A DNA stretch of 44,431 nucleotides. Source: an uncultured Lachnobacterium sp. (GTDB taxonomy: Bacteria > Bacillota > Clostridia > Lachnospirales > Lachnospiraceae). Below, piece by piece: positions 1-8,895 of this stretch. Both the position numbers and the translations under genes were made by a program. The stretch covers positions 1-44,431 of the forward strand of contig URSS01000020.1 in assembly GCA_900550545.1 (NCBI GenBank), in the 5' to 3' direction. The notes under the pieces are model-generated. The model saw only the letters and a program-made list of their open reading frames with translations. It was not told the origin of the DNA and ran no database searches. Position 1 is the first letter of the stretch; each line of letters begins with the position of its first letter.

Positions 1-2
1 TT

Positions 3-1187
3 ATAGAAGTCGGAGGAACCGTCGGAGATATCGAAAGCCAGCCTTTCCTTGAAGCCATCCGCCAGTTCCAGCATGAAGTCGGACACGAGAATGCAATCCT
101 GTGTCACGTAACTTTAATCCCATATCTGCGCGCTTCCGGTGAGCTGAAAACAAAGCCAACACAGGCAAGCGTTAAGGAATTACAGGGAATGGGTATCCAG
201 CCGGATATCATTGTATGCCGTTCCGAGCAGCCTTTGGATCAGGGATTAAAAGATAAAATTGCTTTATTCTGTAACGTACCAAATTCTCACGTACTGCAGA
301 ATCTTGATGTTGAATATCTCTATGAGGCACCACTTGCCATGGAGCAGGAGAACCTTGCAAAAGTTGTCTGTGAAAGCTTAAAGCTGGATTGTCCGGAACC
401 GGATCTGACCGACTGGAAGCAGATGGTCAACGATCTGAGACATCCGACACAGGAAGTCCACATCGCATTAGTTGGAAAATATACTGCACTGCATGACGCA
501 TACATTTCTGTTGTCGAAGCATTAAAGCATGGTGGAATTCCACTTCATACAACGATCGACATCAAATGGGTAGATTCCGAAGAACTCACAACCGATAATG
601 TCGGTGAGCTTTTAGGCGACGTAAATGGAATTCTTGTTCCTGGTGGATTCGGTATCCGTGGTGTTGAAGGAAAAATCCTTGCCGCACGTTATGCACGTGA
701 AAACAACATTCCTTACCTTGGCTTATGTCTTGGTATGCAGGTTGCTATCATTGAATTTGCAAGACATGTCTGTGGTTACAACGATGCCCACAGTATCGAG
801 CTTGATCCAAACACCACACATCCGGTAATCGCACTTATGCCAGACCAGAATGGTATTGAAGATATCGGTGGAACATTAAGACTTGGTGCATACCCATGTG
901 TACTTGACAAGGATTCCAAGGCTTGCAAAGTATATGGTACAACTGAGATTTCCGAGCGTCATCGTCATCGTTACGAAGTAAACAATGATTACCGTACCGC
1001 TCTCGTAGAACATGGTATGAAACTTTGTGGTACTTCCCCGGACGGCCGTATTGTAGAGATGATCGAACTTCCAGATCATCCATGGTTCATTGCTACACAG
1101 GCGCATCCGGAACTGAAATCCAGACCAAACCGTCCACACCCGCTTTTCCGTGGATTTGTCGAGGCAGCAACCAAATGTAAACGCTAA
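3..1187 (+). CDS. pyrG: CTP synthase, C-terminal part (5' end outside window)
   Basis: Makes CTP from UTP, ATP and glutamine in the cytosol; last step of de novo pyrimidine nucleotide synthesis. The frame is open from base 3 with no start codon, beginning inside the synthetase domain at the IEVGGTVGDIES signature, so the gene is cut by the window edge and the first in-frame ATG (189) is internal. The second half is a class I glutamine amidotransferase: the oxyanion segment VPGGFGIRG, the nucleophile Cys in YLGLCLGMQ and the His/Glu pair in QAHPELKSRP are all present. The gene ends 6 bp before a strong hairpin terminator. Identification is certain; only the N-terminus is unseen. Confidence 0.97.
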   Translation: MEVGGTVGDIESQPFLEAIRQFQHEVGHENAILCHVTLIPYLRASGELKTKPTQASVKELQGMGIQPDIIVCRSEQPLDQGLKDKIALFCNVPNSHVLQNLDVEYLYEAPLAMEQENLAKVVCESLKLDCPEPDLTDWKQMVNDLRHPTQEVHIALVGKYTALHDAYISVVEALKHGGIPLHTTIDIKWVDSEELTTDNVGELLGDVNGILVPGGFGIRGVEGKILAARYARENNIPYLGLCLGMQVAIIEFARHVCGYNDAHSIELDPNTTHPVIALMPDQNGIEDIGGTLRLGAYPCVLDKDSKACKVYGTTEISERHRHRYEVNNDYRTALVEHGMKLCGTSPDGRIVEMIELPDHPWFIATQAHPELKSRPNRPHPLFRGFVEAATKCKR

Positions 1188-1193
1188 TACATT

Positions 1194-1224
1194 CCCGGAG
1201 AAGTTCGCTTCTCCGGGTTTTTAT
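1194..1224 (+). terminator. Intrinsic terminator of pyrG
   Basis: A perfect 10-bp stem, CCCGGAGAAG / CTTCTCCGGG, closes a stable TTCG tetraloop and is followed directly by TTTTTATT. It lies 6 bp after the pyrG stop codon. Confidence 0.93.
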
Positions 1225-1268
1225 TACATGAAACACATCTTTGATACGTTTCACAGGAGCAATCATTT

Positions 1269-2264
1269 ATGCCAAAATCAACGAAACAAAAGCAGAAACT
1301 TTTTTATATTCTTGATTATCTGCGCAGTCAGACAGACGAAACGCACGTAGTCACAACACCTCAGATTATCGCTTATCTGGAAGCCAATGGTATCAGTGCC
1401 GAACGAAAAAGTATTTACAATGATATCCAGACGCTCAACGATTACGGCTTTGACATCATTCGACTTGATGGTCCCAAAGGTGGATACAAACTTCTTTCCC
1501 GTGAGTTTGAACTGGCAGAAGTAAAGCTGCTTGTAGACCTTGTCCAGTCTTCCAAGTTCATCACGACCACAAAATCACGGGAACTGATTCACAAACTGGA
1601 AAGTTTCGTCAGTAATCACGATGCCCGCAAACTGCAGCGCCAGGTCGTAGTCATTGACCGCAATAAAACAATCAATGAGACGATTTACTACAGTGTAGAT
1701 ATGATCTATGCTGCAATATCCAGCAATGTGCAGATTCGTTTCCAATATTTTGACTGGGATGTGCATAAACAGATGAAGCTGCGCAAGGACGGTGCTTTTT
1801 ACGAGGTAAGCCCCTGGCTGCTGACATGGGATGATGAAAATTATTACCTGATTGCCTACGATTCCCAGTCTGGAATTTTGAAACACTATCGTGTGGACAA
1901 AATGCTACACCTTTCTTTCACAGATGATATCCGTGAGGGAAAGGAATGCTATGATAAACTCGATGTAGCCTCTTACTCCAAAAAGACATTTGGCATGTTC
2001 GCCGGCGAAGAAAAAACCGTACAATTGCTCTGCGACCAGACAATGACCGGCGTGATCATTGATCGCTTTGGAAGTGATGTCGCCATCCGCCCAAAAGATG
2101 ACAGTCACATTCTCGTCCGCGTCAATGTTGCTGTCAGCCCGCAGTTCTACGGCTGGCTCTCCGGCCTGTCCGGCAAAGTATGCATCCTGTCACCATCCGA
2201 AATTGCCCTGGATTATCAGAAATACCTGCAAAATATTTTGGACAGTTATAAAAACAATTGTTAA
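1269..2264 (+). CDS. WYL-domain transcriptional regulator
   Basis: 331-residue DNA-binding regulator of the HTH plus WYL class. Residues about 1-75 form a winged helix (LFYILDYLRSQ, then SIYNDIQTLNDYGFDI, typical of HTH_11/DeoR-like heads). The middle, around residues 140-205, contains the WYL core with SPWLLTWDDENYYLIAYD and the KHYRVDKM segment; WYL domains bind small ligands or nucleic acid. A C-terminal extension (WCX-like) follows. ATG 1269 was chosen because AGGAGC sits 8 bp upstream; an overlapping ORF starting at 1150 is in another frame. Two tiny conserved genes follow closely, suggesting one transcript. The ligand and targets cannot be read from the sequence. Confidence 0.88.
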   Translation: MPKSTKQKQKLFYILDYLRSQTDETHVVTTPQIIAYLEANGISAERKSIYNDIQTLNDYGFDIIRLDGPKGGYKLLSREFELAEVKLLVDLVQSSKFITTTKSRELIHKLESFVSNHDARKLQRQVVVIDRNKTINETIYYSVDMIYAAISSNVQIRFQYFDWDVHKQMKLRKDGAFYEVSPWLLTWDDENYYLIAYDSQSGILKHYRVDKMLHLSFTDDIREGKECYDKLDVASYSKKTFGMFAGEEKTVQLLCDQTMTGVIIDRFGSDVAIRPKDDSHILVRVNVAVSPQFYGWLSGLSGKVCILSPSEIALDYQKYLQNILDSYKNNC

Positions 2265-2292
2265 CAGTATTTGAGAAAGGAAGGAATCTATT

Positions 2293-2469
2293 ATGAATTT
2301 ACCAAAAGATCCTGTCATGTTACTCTCCGTCGTTAATACACAGTTGCGCGACCATTATCCGACACTAGATGAACTTGCTTCCGCCTATATGGTTGAAAAG
2401 CAGGACCTCATTGACCGGCTGGCATCCATCAATTACGCATACGATGCTGACCAGAATCAGTTTATTTAA
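2293..2469 (+). CDS. DUF4250-like small protein (58 aa)
   Basis: A 58-residue soluble protein starting MNLPKDPVMLLSVVNTQLRD, matching what I recall of the DUF4250 family common in Clostridia. The middle (YPTLDELASAYMVEKQDLIDRLASI) looks like a compact helical DNA-binding-like fold. AAAGGAAGG lies about 8 bp upstream of the ATG, 28 bp after the WYL regulator stop, so co-transcription is likely. Function unknown. Confidence 0.8.
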   Translation: MNLPKDPVMLLSVVNTQLRDHYPTLDELASAYMVEKQDLIDRLASINYAYDADQNQFI

Positions 2470-2488
2470 AAATGAAAGTGAGATTGTT

Positions 2489-2665
2489 ATGTCTACGAGT
2501 TGTGATTTTTGTGCTTACAATGAATATGATGAAGATGATGAAGCTTACTACTGCTCCGTGAATATGGATGAAGATGATATGGCACGGTTTATGCAGAGTA
2601 GTTATAAGGAGTGCCCTTATTACCGATCCGGAGATGAATATAAAGTGGTTCGTCACCAGATGTAG
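2489..2665 (+). CDS. DUF6472-like small Cys-containing acidic protein (58 aa)
   Basis: A 58-residue, very acidic protein beginning MSTSCDFCAYNEYDEDDEAY. Cysteines at the CDFC pair, in YYCSVN and in KECPYY could bind one metal ion. It resembles the DUF6472 family of Firmicutes by pattern memory. A longer in-frame reading from 2369 overlaps DUF4250 and has no conserved look, so ATG 2489 is preferred although its SD is weak. It follows the DUF4250-like gene by 19 bp. Function unknown. Confidence 0.7.
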   Translation: MSTSCDFCAYNEYDEDDEAYYCSVNMDEDDMARFMQSSYKECPYYRSGDEYKVVRHQM

Positions 2666-2780
2666 AGTGTTCGACCTCAAAAGGTGCTATGGAAGTGTTT
2701 TCATACAAGGGACGGAAGAGGGCGCACGTGCCCCTTACTTCTATGTATTTTGGTTCGTTGTGACTGTTTTCCATGACGGG

Positions 2781-3347
2781 TTACTCCTTTGCCTGCTGTC
2801 TGCACATCAACATGGATAAATAGGACGTTCTTGTTGTATCCTGCATACAATATCCAAGTTGATTCAGAATACGCTCCAGCTTTTCCAACGCTTCTTCACG
2901 TTGTGCTTCTTCGTCTGCCAGTATTTCCAGTTCCAGATAATCGCCCAGGCCTTTTACATTATCCACACAGGCAGTAATTGTCCCGTTCTTCCAATACTGT
3001 CTTTGTTTTTCCACCGGAGGAACCGGCACAAATCCGATATGCACCAAAATTTTCCTTCCGGTTTCTGCGTCCCCGATTTCGGTCTCCAGCTCTTTTCTTG
3101 TCATGGAAGTCGGGTCAAGTTTTGCCCCTTTGTAGGTGATGACGGCGGACTGTTCTTTTGTGTGCAGGTTTTCAACCGTGCGAATGCGAAGCGCTTCATC
3201 CAGTGCTGCAAAATCATGGTGTGCGGCCGTATAGTACGTGTCGGTTTCCACCACCAGCTCCTCTTCTGTAAAACCGAGCTGTTTTAAGGCTGCCGTAATT
3301 TCTGCTTTGTCACGGATTTTTAATTTCAGTTCTACCTCGATGCTCAT
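2781..3347 (-). CDS. CYTH-domain protein (class IV adenylate cyclase / triphosphatase-like)
   Basis: A 188-residue CYTH triphosphate tunnel enzyme. The N-terminus carries the family ExExK motif (EVELK, residues 4-8), followed by TDTYYTAAHHDFAALDEALRIRT, the usual arrangement of Tyr and Arg residues lining the tunnel, and a C-terminal LGDYLELE strand that supplies metal-binding Glu residues. The family includes CyaB class IV adenylate cyclases and inorganic or thiamine triphosphatases; the substrate cannot be told from sequence. I start at ATG 3347 (MSIEVELKLKI), with GGAG about 10 bp upstream, rather than at 3410, which would add 21 non-conserved residues. Confidence 0.85.
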   Translation of the reverse strand: MSIEVELKLKIRDKAEITAALKQLGFTEEELVVETDTYYTAAHHDFAALDEALRIRTVENLHTKEQSAVITYKGAKLDPTSMTRKELETEIGDAETGRKILVHIGFVPVPPVEKQRQYWKNGTITACVDNVKGLGDYLELEILADEEAQREEALEKLERILNQLGYCMQDTTRTSYLSMLMCRQQAKE

Positions 3348-3415
3348 AAATAACGATCTCCATTCACTTGCGTATTTTCCTGCATACGCTCTCTTTCTAA
3401 TTATACACAAAGAAT

Positions 3416-3640
3416 TCAGAATTTCATATATGCATCTAATATCTCAAGCAATTCTTCACCAAGACGATCCTCTTGCGCCCAACTGTCAGCAATTCCTTTG
3501 GGATAATATGGAACAAACGCAAAAACATCCCTATTAAGTACACAAAAAAGAAACCATACTTCTTTTGGAAGAACAAATTTGCATCTGCTCTGTGGTTCCA
3601 TTGTCTCCGCAAATTGCGCGCATCTCAGCTGACCGCCCAA
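3416..3640 (-). other. Unidentified small ORF, possibly a gene remnant
   Basis: An open frame of up to 74 residues that needs a TTG start and has an in-frame stop just upstream. Its C-terminal half (VPYYPKGIADSWAQEDRLGEELLEILDAY) looks protein-like, with acidic helix-like spacing, but I do not recognise a family. It sits in the minus-strand gap between the cytidylate-kinase-like gene and the CYTH gene, with no clear ribosome binding site. It could be the tail of a decayed gene or non-coding. Confidence 0.25.
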
Positions 3641-3717
3641 AATCGCTCACAGAGTTATCTTGCAAATTTTTCTGTAAAAAGAATGTATGGTTTCTTTTTC
3701 GTCACTTAATCACTCAT

Positions 3718-4680
3718 CTATTTTGTTTCTTTCTTGCGAAGCTTCGCTTTCGCCTGTCGATTGATCAATCTTCCAATCAATTCTACCGACTCTTCAATAC
3801 CATAACATGCACTGTTGATGCACAGATCATAGTTGATAGCATCTCCCCAGCGCTTGCCTGTATATGAATGATAATAATCCTGATGCTTATGATCCATTTT
3901 ACGAACCAGATTAATTGCCTGCTTCAAATCCAGATTCTTCAGCTCCATCATACGACGCACACGAATTGCAAATGGTGCAGTAATGTAAATACTGATGTGT
4001 GGAATATGCTGTCCGGTCAGTACGACATCTGCTGCTCGTCCCATAACAATCATATCCTCCTGTTTTGCCAGCTCACAGATCAATGCACTCTGACGGAAGA
4101 AAGAAGCATCTTTCTTTGACAGTCCATGATAACGGTTGAAAGAACTGATCTTAGATGCATCCGGACCGAATTCTTTGACATCCCGGCGTTCCAGAATCTG
4201 ATTTAAAACAGCTTCATCATAGTAGTTAATATGCAACGCTTCAGCCAATGCAAAACCGATATCCGTACCGGCACTTCCGTGTGAACGGCTGATGCAGATA
4301 ACAAGGTGATCCTTCTCTGAGAAATTCTTACTCAAAATAGAAGAATTCATATCTGCAAGATCTTCGTCCACAATATCAACTGAACCAAAGCTCATTGGCA
4401 GATTGGCAATTTCTTCAAGAATAGAATTATATTCAATCAGTAACTCACGACGTACCTGCTTATCGCGAATACTTCTTGCCATATTTCCAATGAGAGCCAT
4501 CTCGCTTCGAAGCAGATGTCCCTGCGGATTGGAGGCAATCAGCATTGTCAGATTTTCAATAACACGAACCTTTTCTCCTGTAAATGTCTTTCCAAGATTT
4601 GAACCGGAAGCCTTATACACTTTCTCATCCAGTTCATAGATTTGGTTCGCCAGCTTTTTGTAAATTTCTTTGTTTTCCAT
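3718..4680 (-). CDS. Cytidylate-kinase-like family protein with N-terminal helical domain
   Basis: 320 residues in two parts. Residues 1-125 are helical and of unknown role. From about residue 128 (LVICISRSHGSAGTDIGFALAEAL) a nucleotide-kinase fold of the cytidylate-kinase-like family follows, with the atypical P-loop SRSHGSAG, then a lid region rich in Arg (RVRRMMELKNL) and the late DYYHSYTGKRWGDAINYDLCINS segment diagnostic of this family. Members phosphorylate or bind nucleotides but their substrate is not established. SD AGGAGGT precedes the ATG. It starts 13 bp after the transporter stop, so the two are almost certainly one operon. Confidence 0.82.
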   Translation of the reverse strand: MENKEIYKKLANQIYELDEKVYKASGSNLGKTFTGEKVRVIENLTMLIASNPQGHLLRSEMALIGNMARSIRDKQVRRELLIEYNSILEEIANLPMSFGSVDIVDEDLADMNSSILSKNFSEKDHLVICISRSHGSAGTDIGFALAEALHINYYDEAVLNQILERRDVKEFGPDASKISSFNRYHGLSKKDASFFRQSALICELAKQEDMIVMGRAADVVLTGQHIPHISIYITAPFAIRVRRMMELKNLDLKQAINLVRKMDHKHQDYYHSYTGKRWGDAINYDLCINSACYGIEESVELIGRLINRQAKAKLRKKETK

Positions 4681-4693
4681 AGCCTTCTACCTC

Positions 4694-6043
4694 CTACAAA
4701 AAGAATATCAGTGTATCAATAATGAATACCGGTACCAGAAACTTAATGGACCATAACATATATCCGAAAAAGGATGGCATTTTGATACCGTTTTCATCGG
4801 AAATAGACTTAACCATAAAGTTCGGAGCATTTCCGATATAAGTGTTGGCACCCATAAATACTGCACCACAGGAGATTGCCATAAGCATTTTGACCGTAAC
4901 CGTTCCAACGGTTGTAGCGACACCTGCTGTTGCTCCAAGTGTTCCTGCTGTCGTAAGGAATACCAGATACGTTGGAGTATTGTCCAGGAAACTTGATAAT
5001 GCACCAGTTGCCCAGAACATCTCAAATGGTTTGGATAAACCGAGTTCTCCACCTTTGCTCTTTAAAATCATGAGCGCCGGCTGCATGGTAATAAAAATAC
5101 CGATGAACAATACTGCAACTTCTTCGATTGCCCCCCAGGTAAAATGGTTCTTTGTGCGGACTTCAGACTTTGTTGTCTTAAATGAAAGTCCTGCAGCAAC
5201 AAGAATAATGATAATCTCGATCAGTGTAGGAACCGGAAGCTTCACACTCTGAAAAATCGGGATAGAGAGTACATTTCCCTGTGCATCCTGGAATGCTTTC
5301 ACACTCGGAAGCACACCACTTAATACAACACCCACAACAATCATGACCATAAAAATGATATTGTGAAGACCATTGACCTTAAATGTAGTAGTAGGTTTTG
5401 AAATGTCAGGTCTCATACCAAGCGCAATATCTTTGCGGTAGGCTTTGCGGTCGATAAAATAAAAGACCGTCAATAAGATTACCATATTAAAAATCAAAAT
5501 CGGAAAAAGGCGTAAACTCCACTGGAACGGAACACCTCTCATAAATCCCATCAGAAGTGGCGGATCACCGATTGGGGTCAGACATCCACCCATATTGGAA
5601 ATCAGGAAAATAAAGAACACCATAATGTGACTCTTATTTCTTCTCCAAGAGTTCATCTGAATCATCGGACGTACCAGCAGCATACTCGCACCGGTTGTAC
5701 CGATACAGCTCGAAAGCAAGGTACCGATGGCCAGCAATCCTGTATTCATGCGGGGCGAACCGACGAAATCTCCTTCCAAATTGATATTTCCCGAAACACA
5801 GAACAGACCAAACAATAAAACAATAAAGGACAGATAATCATTTACGATACATTCCAATACCGTTTCTGCCGTCTCTCCTGCTCCATATTTTACAGCAAAC
5901 GGGATTACAAATAACAGCGACCAGAGCAATACCGCCCAGCCTTTATTCTTGTCCCACCATTCTCCCTTAACCAGCGGAAAAATAGCAATACATAATAAAA
6001 GACCGGCAAATGGTATGCACAGCCAAAGTGGTATATTTTCCAT
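4694..6043 (-). CDS. Ion-transporter-superfamily permease (NhaD/citrate-transporter-like, putative Na+/H+ antiporter)
   Basis: 449-residue inner-membrane protein with about 11 hydrophobic segments. Two re-entrant-type motifs typical of the IT superfamily are seen: the first in GGCLTPIGDPPLLMGF and the second in SSFLDNTPTYLVF; both occur in NhaD/ArsB/CitM-like carriers. It probably exchanges Na+ or an anion, but the substrate is inferred only. SD AAAAGGAGG lies upstream of ATG 6043. The downstream cytidylate-kinase-like gene is 13 bp away. An inverted repeat (6109-6128) lies 66 bp upstream and may be a control site. Confidence 0.8.
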   Translation of the reverse strand: MENIPLWLCIPFAGLLLCIAIFPLVKGEWWDKNKGWAVLLWSLLFVIPFAVKYGAGETAETVLECIVNDYLSFIVLLFGLFCVSGNINLEGDFVGSPRMNTGLLAIGTLLSSCIGTTGASMLLVRPMIQMNSWRRNKSHIMVFFIFLISNMGGCLTPIGDPPLLMGFMRGVPFQWSLRLFPILIFNMVILLTVFYFIDRKAYRKDIALGMRPDISKPTTTFKVNGLHNIIFMVMIVVGVVLSGVLPSVKAFQDAQGNVLSIPIFQSVKLPVPTLIEIIIILVAAGLSFKTTKSEVRTKNHFTWGAIEEVAVLFIGIFITMQPALMILKSKGGELGLSKPFEMFWATGALSSFLDNTPTYLVFLTTAGTLGATAGVATTVGTVTVKMLMAISCGAVFMGANTYIGNAPNFMVKSISDENGIKMPSFFGYMLWSIKFLVPVFIIDTLIFFL

Positions 6044-6108
6044 TATTCTTACCTCCTTTTAATCTCCGTTTATTTTACACCCTGACCTGTAAAAATGTAA
6101 CCCCTTTA

Positions 6109-6128
6109 TTTGTTAGAAATTTAACAAA
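6109..6128. promoter_or_regulatory. Inverted repeat upstream of the transporter operon
   Basis: TTTGTTA and TAACAAA flank a 6-nt spacer, between the end of the GH1 gene and the transporter start (both minus strand). It could be an operator or a weak hairpin; there is no T-run directly after it in either direction. Confidence 0.3.
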
Positions 6129-6175
6129 GTATTTATGGTTTTTTTAGCATTTTTTGTTGAAATTATTCCAATCTT

Positions 6176-7534
6176 TTAAAAGGTGAGCGCATTATTTTCG
6201 ATCACTTTCTGATACCATCTGGCAGAGTCTTTGGGAATACGCTCGCCTGTCCGGTAATCCACATAAACCAGTCCAAATCTCTGCGTGTATCCTTCGGACC
6301 ATTCAAAGTTGTCCATCAGTGACCAGTAAAAATAGCCACGAATATCCGCACCATCCTGTATAACTCTGTTAAGCTGCGCAAGATATCGTTCTTCAAAATC
6401 GATACGGCCGGCATCATGTATTTTTCCATCCAGCGAAATAACATCATTGCATGAAATACCATTTTCTGTAATATAGATTGGTTTCTGATAACGCTCATAT
6501 AAAAATTTTGGTCCCCAGTACAGACATTCCGGCGTAATCGGCCATCCGGTCGCAGTCGTTGGAAATCCCTGATATCTCGAAACAGTTACTGGTTTTCCAT
6601 CATCTCCCATTTTTACCATCCAGCCGTTATAAATATTTTGTCCATATATATCAATTGGTTCTGAAATCAACTTCAGATCTTCCTTCGTGATATTCGGAAG
6701 CTCCTTATGAAATCTTCTGAGTGCTTCCTCCGGATAATGCCCAAGCAGCACCGGATCTGACCACCACGGAACATTCCATGTCCAGTTGTCACTCTCCGGA
6801 ACACTAAACATCACCTGTCTTGCTGCTTCCACATCCTCCGCTTTGTCTGACGCCGGGTATGGAATACCACATGTTGGTGCAAAACCTACCTGCGCATCCG
6901 GTGCATACTCCCGGAGCATTTGCACGGCACGGCCATGTGCTTTTAACACATTGTGCGACATTCTTAATGTATCTGCTACGGAGCACTTATAGCCTGGCGC
7001 ATGAACCCCTTGCAGATATCCCAGTCCGATAAAGCACTGTGGCTCATTGATGGTAAAGAAATGCTTTACCCGGTTGCCAAAAGTCTTAGCAATCAAAGCC
7101 GCATAATTTCCAAACCATTCCACAATTTCATCATTAAGCCAGCCCCCCTTATGATGTAATGCTAATGGAAGCTCCCAATGATATAATGTCACATATGGTT
7201 CAATATTATTTTCCAGCAGTTCATTAATCAGATCCGAATAAAACTGCAATCCTTTTTCATTTACTTTTCCAACTCCATCCGGAATCACTCTGCTCCAGTC
7301 AATGGAGAAACGATATGCCTGAATTCCCATTTGCTTCATAATCTGCACATCTTCTTTATATCTATAGAAATGACTACATGCCACATCCGGCGTATACCCA
7401 TCTTTCGTTTTTCCCGGAATATGGGAAAACTCATCCCATATGTTTTTTCCTTTTCCACTCTCCGGTGCCACACCCTCAATCTGAATGGAACTTGTTGCGG
7501 CTCCCCACATAAAATTTTCTGGAAACTTTGCCAT
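6176..7534 (-). CDS. Glycoside hydrolase family 1 beta-glucosidase
   Basis: 452-residue cytosolic GH1 enzyme, normal length for the family, cleaving beta-linked (possibly phosphorylated) glucosides. The N-terminal signature FMWGAATSSIQIEG, the acid/base Glu164 in FTINEPQ and the nucleophile Glu357 in YITENG are intact. C-terminal WSLMDNFEWSEGYTQRFGLVYVDY is the usual aglycone/glucose pocket and, with WSEGY and no obvious phosphate loop, favours an unphosphorylated beta-glucoside; no PTS gene is adjacent. AGGAGGT precedes the ATG. It is divergent from an AraC-type regulator, the likely local controller. Confidence 0.95.
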   Translation of the reverse strand: MAKFPENFMWGAATSSIQIEGVAPESGKGKNIWDEFSHIPGKTKDGYTPDVACSHFYRYKEDVQIMKQMGIQAYRFSIDWSRVIPDGVGKVNEKGLQFYSDLINELLENNIEPYVTLYHWELPLALHHKGGWLNDEIVEWFGNYAALIAKTFGNRVKHFFTINEPQCFIGLGYLQGVHAPGYKCSVADTLRMSHNVLKAHGRAVQMLREYAPDAQVGFAPTCGIPYPASDKAEDVEAARQVMFSVPESDNWTWNVPWWSDPVLLGHYPEEALRRFHKELPNITKEDLKLISEPIDIYGQNIYNGWMVKMGDDGKPVTVSRYQGFPTTATGWPITPECLYWGPKFLYERYQKPIYITENGISCNDVISLDGKIHDAGRIDFEERYLAQLNRVIQDGADIRGYFYWSLMDNFEWSEGYTQRFGLVYVDYRTGERIPKDSARWYQKVIENNALTF

Positions 7535-7843
7535 GCTTTTCTACCTCCTGGTTTATAATTTTATACCCGTTCTTCACCATCAATTGTCTATTATAGACTT
7601 CGGATTCTTTTCCATCACAATGAAGCCTTTTTCGCTTTCCATATATTTTCCCTTTCATATCAGGCTGTATATGCTTTACCTTCTTGTCTCTTTCATTGTA
7701 TCGAAATCACATTTCAATATATATAATTTTTTTACGATATATATTGTTTCTTTATGGTATATTATAGTATACTATCATACAATTCAAGGGTCAAAAGATA
7801 TCATCGATGCAGACCTTAGTGTTAACAAAGAAAGGGCTTACAC
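7535..7843. promoter_or_regulatory. AT-rich divergent intergenic region between GH1 and AraC genes
   Basis: 309 bp without a gene. The centre (about 7720-7780) is extremely AT-rich with TATA-like runs (TATATTATAGTATACTAT) suitable as -10 elements for either direction, but I cannot fix a -35/-10 pair with confidence. AraC-type operators would be expected here; no clean repeat is visible by eye. Confidence 0.4.
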
Positions 7844-8623
7844 ATGGGTATTGAAAGAGAATTGAGCTACCGAATGTTCCACCAGCGTGAAGAACTGCTT
7901 GAACATGTCGGATACGAAGAAGAAGCACGCCTTTATTTTGCTGTTGCTACCGGAGATATTTCTTTAGTAAAAGAATATGCACAAAATTATATGAAACCAG
8001 ATGCTTCCGGAAATGAAAAAAACGGGATTCTCTCCAGAGATCCTCTTCAGAATACCAAATACCATTTTGTCATTTTCACAGCCTTAATCACAAGACTGTG
8101 TGTAGAATACGGCATGATTCGTGAAGAAGCTTATACGATCAGTGACTTGTACATCAATAAAATGGATGTCTGCAATAACTCACAGAAAATTCTTTATCTA
8201 CAGGGAGAAATGTTGCTGGACTTTACAACGAGAATGGCAGCATTGGAGAAAAAAGCGAACTATCCGATTCCCATTGCACAGGCGATTGATTACATCAACA
8301 ACCATCTTCAGGAACCACTGTCTTTAAATAAGATAGCCTCGATTCTTGGACTTACCCCATCCTATCTGTCATACTTGTTCAAAAAGGAAACCGGCACAAC
8401 AATAAAAAAATATATTCTTGAGAAAAAGCTGAAAGCTGCTGAAACCATGCTCCTGTACTCTGATATGAGTTCATCGGATATTGCAGGATATTTTAACTTT
8501 GCCTCACAAAGTTACTTTATTTCATGTTTCAAAAAAGCGACCGGGCAAACGCCACTGGAATACCGGCAGCATCATTATCAGACTTATACAAAGCCTGTAC
8601 ACGATTCCCCGGAAACCCTATAG
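7844..8623 (+). CDS. AraC-family transcriptional regulator
   Basis: 259-residue regulator. The C-terminal ~100 residues form the double HTH of AraC/XylS proteins: AIDYINNHLQEPLSLNKIASILGLTPSYLSYLFKKETG (helix set one) and SSDIAGYFNFASQSYFISCFKKATGQTPLEYRQ (set two, with the classic tail). The first 140 residues are helical and do not look like the sugar-binding cupin of AraC, so the sensing domain is of unknown type. AAAGGG lies upstream of ATG 7844. Being divergent from the GH1 gene, it likely controls beta-glucoside use. Confidence 0.9.
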   Translation: MGIERELSYRMFHQREELLEHVGYEEEARLYFAVATGDISLVKEYAQNYMKPDASGNEKNGILSRDPLQNTKYHFVIFTALITRLCVEYGMIREEAYTISDLYINKMDVCNNSQKILYLQGEMLLDFTTRMAALEKKANYPIPIAQAIDYINNHLQEPLSLNKIASILGLTPSYLSYLFKKETGTTIKKYILEKKLKAAETMLLYSDMSSSDIAGYFNFASQSYFISCFKKATGQTPLEYRQHHYQTYTKPVHDSPETL

Positions 8624-8642
8624 TCAACTTTTTTGCACATGA

Positions 8643-8674
8643 AGAGAAGCCAACCCTTCCGGGATGGCTTCTCT
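8643..8674. terminator. Hairpin between convergent AraC and secreted-protein genes
   Basis: AGAGAAGCCA pairs perfectly with TGGCTTCTCT across a 12-nt loop, 19 bp after the AraC stop. Neither side has a clean T-run, so it is at best a weak or factor-assisted terminator. Confidence 0.5.
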
Positions 8675-8895
8675 TCGAGGAGTTTAGTTATGAAAATGTT
8701 TATTAAATAAAAAGGGAATAATGTAAAGGAATGATTTCCGTTTACAAGATATAGTATATGCACAAATTGTGTCCTTAATATGTACGATTTCAAAAACATT
8801 TCTAAAATTCTCTCCAAAAAATTTAGATTTTTTTTAGATTTTTCCTCTTTACAAGCTTTTCTTATCCCAAATGCATCAAAATATGGTGCGACCAT

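Noticed and set aside
8584..8895. 103-residue minus-strand open frame between AraC and the Big2 protein
   Set aside because: Overlaps the end of the AraC gene, low-complexity hydrophobic/basic content, no SD, contains the hairpin region.
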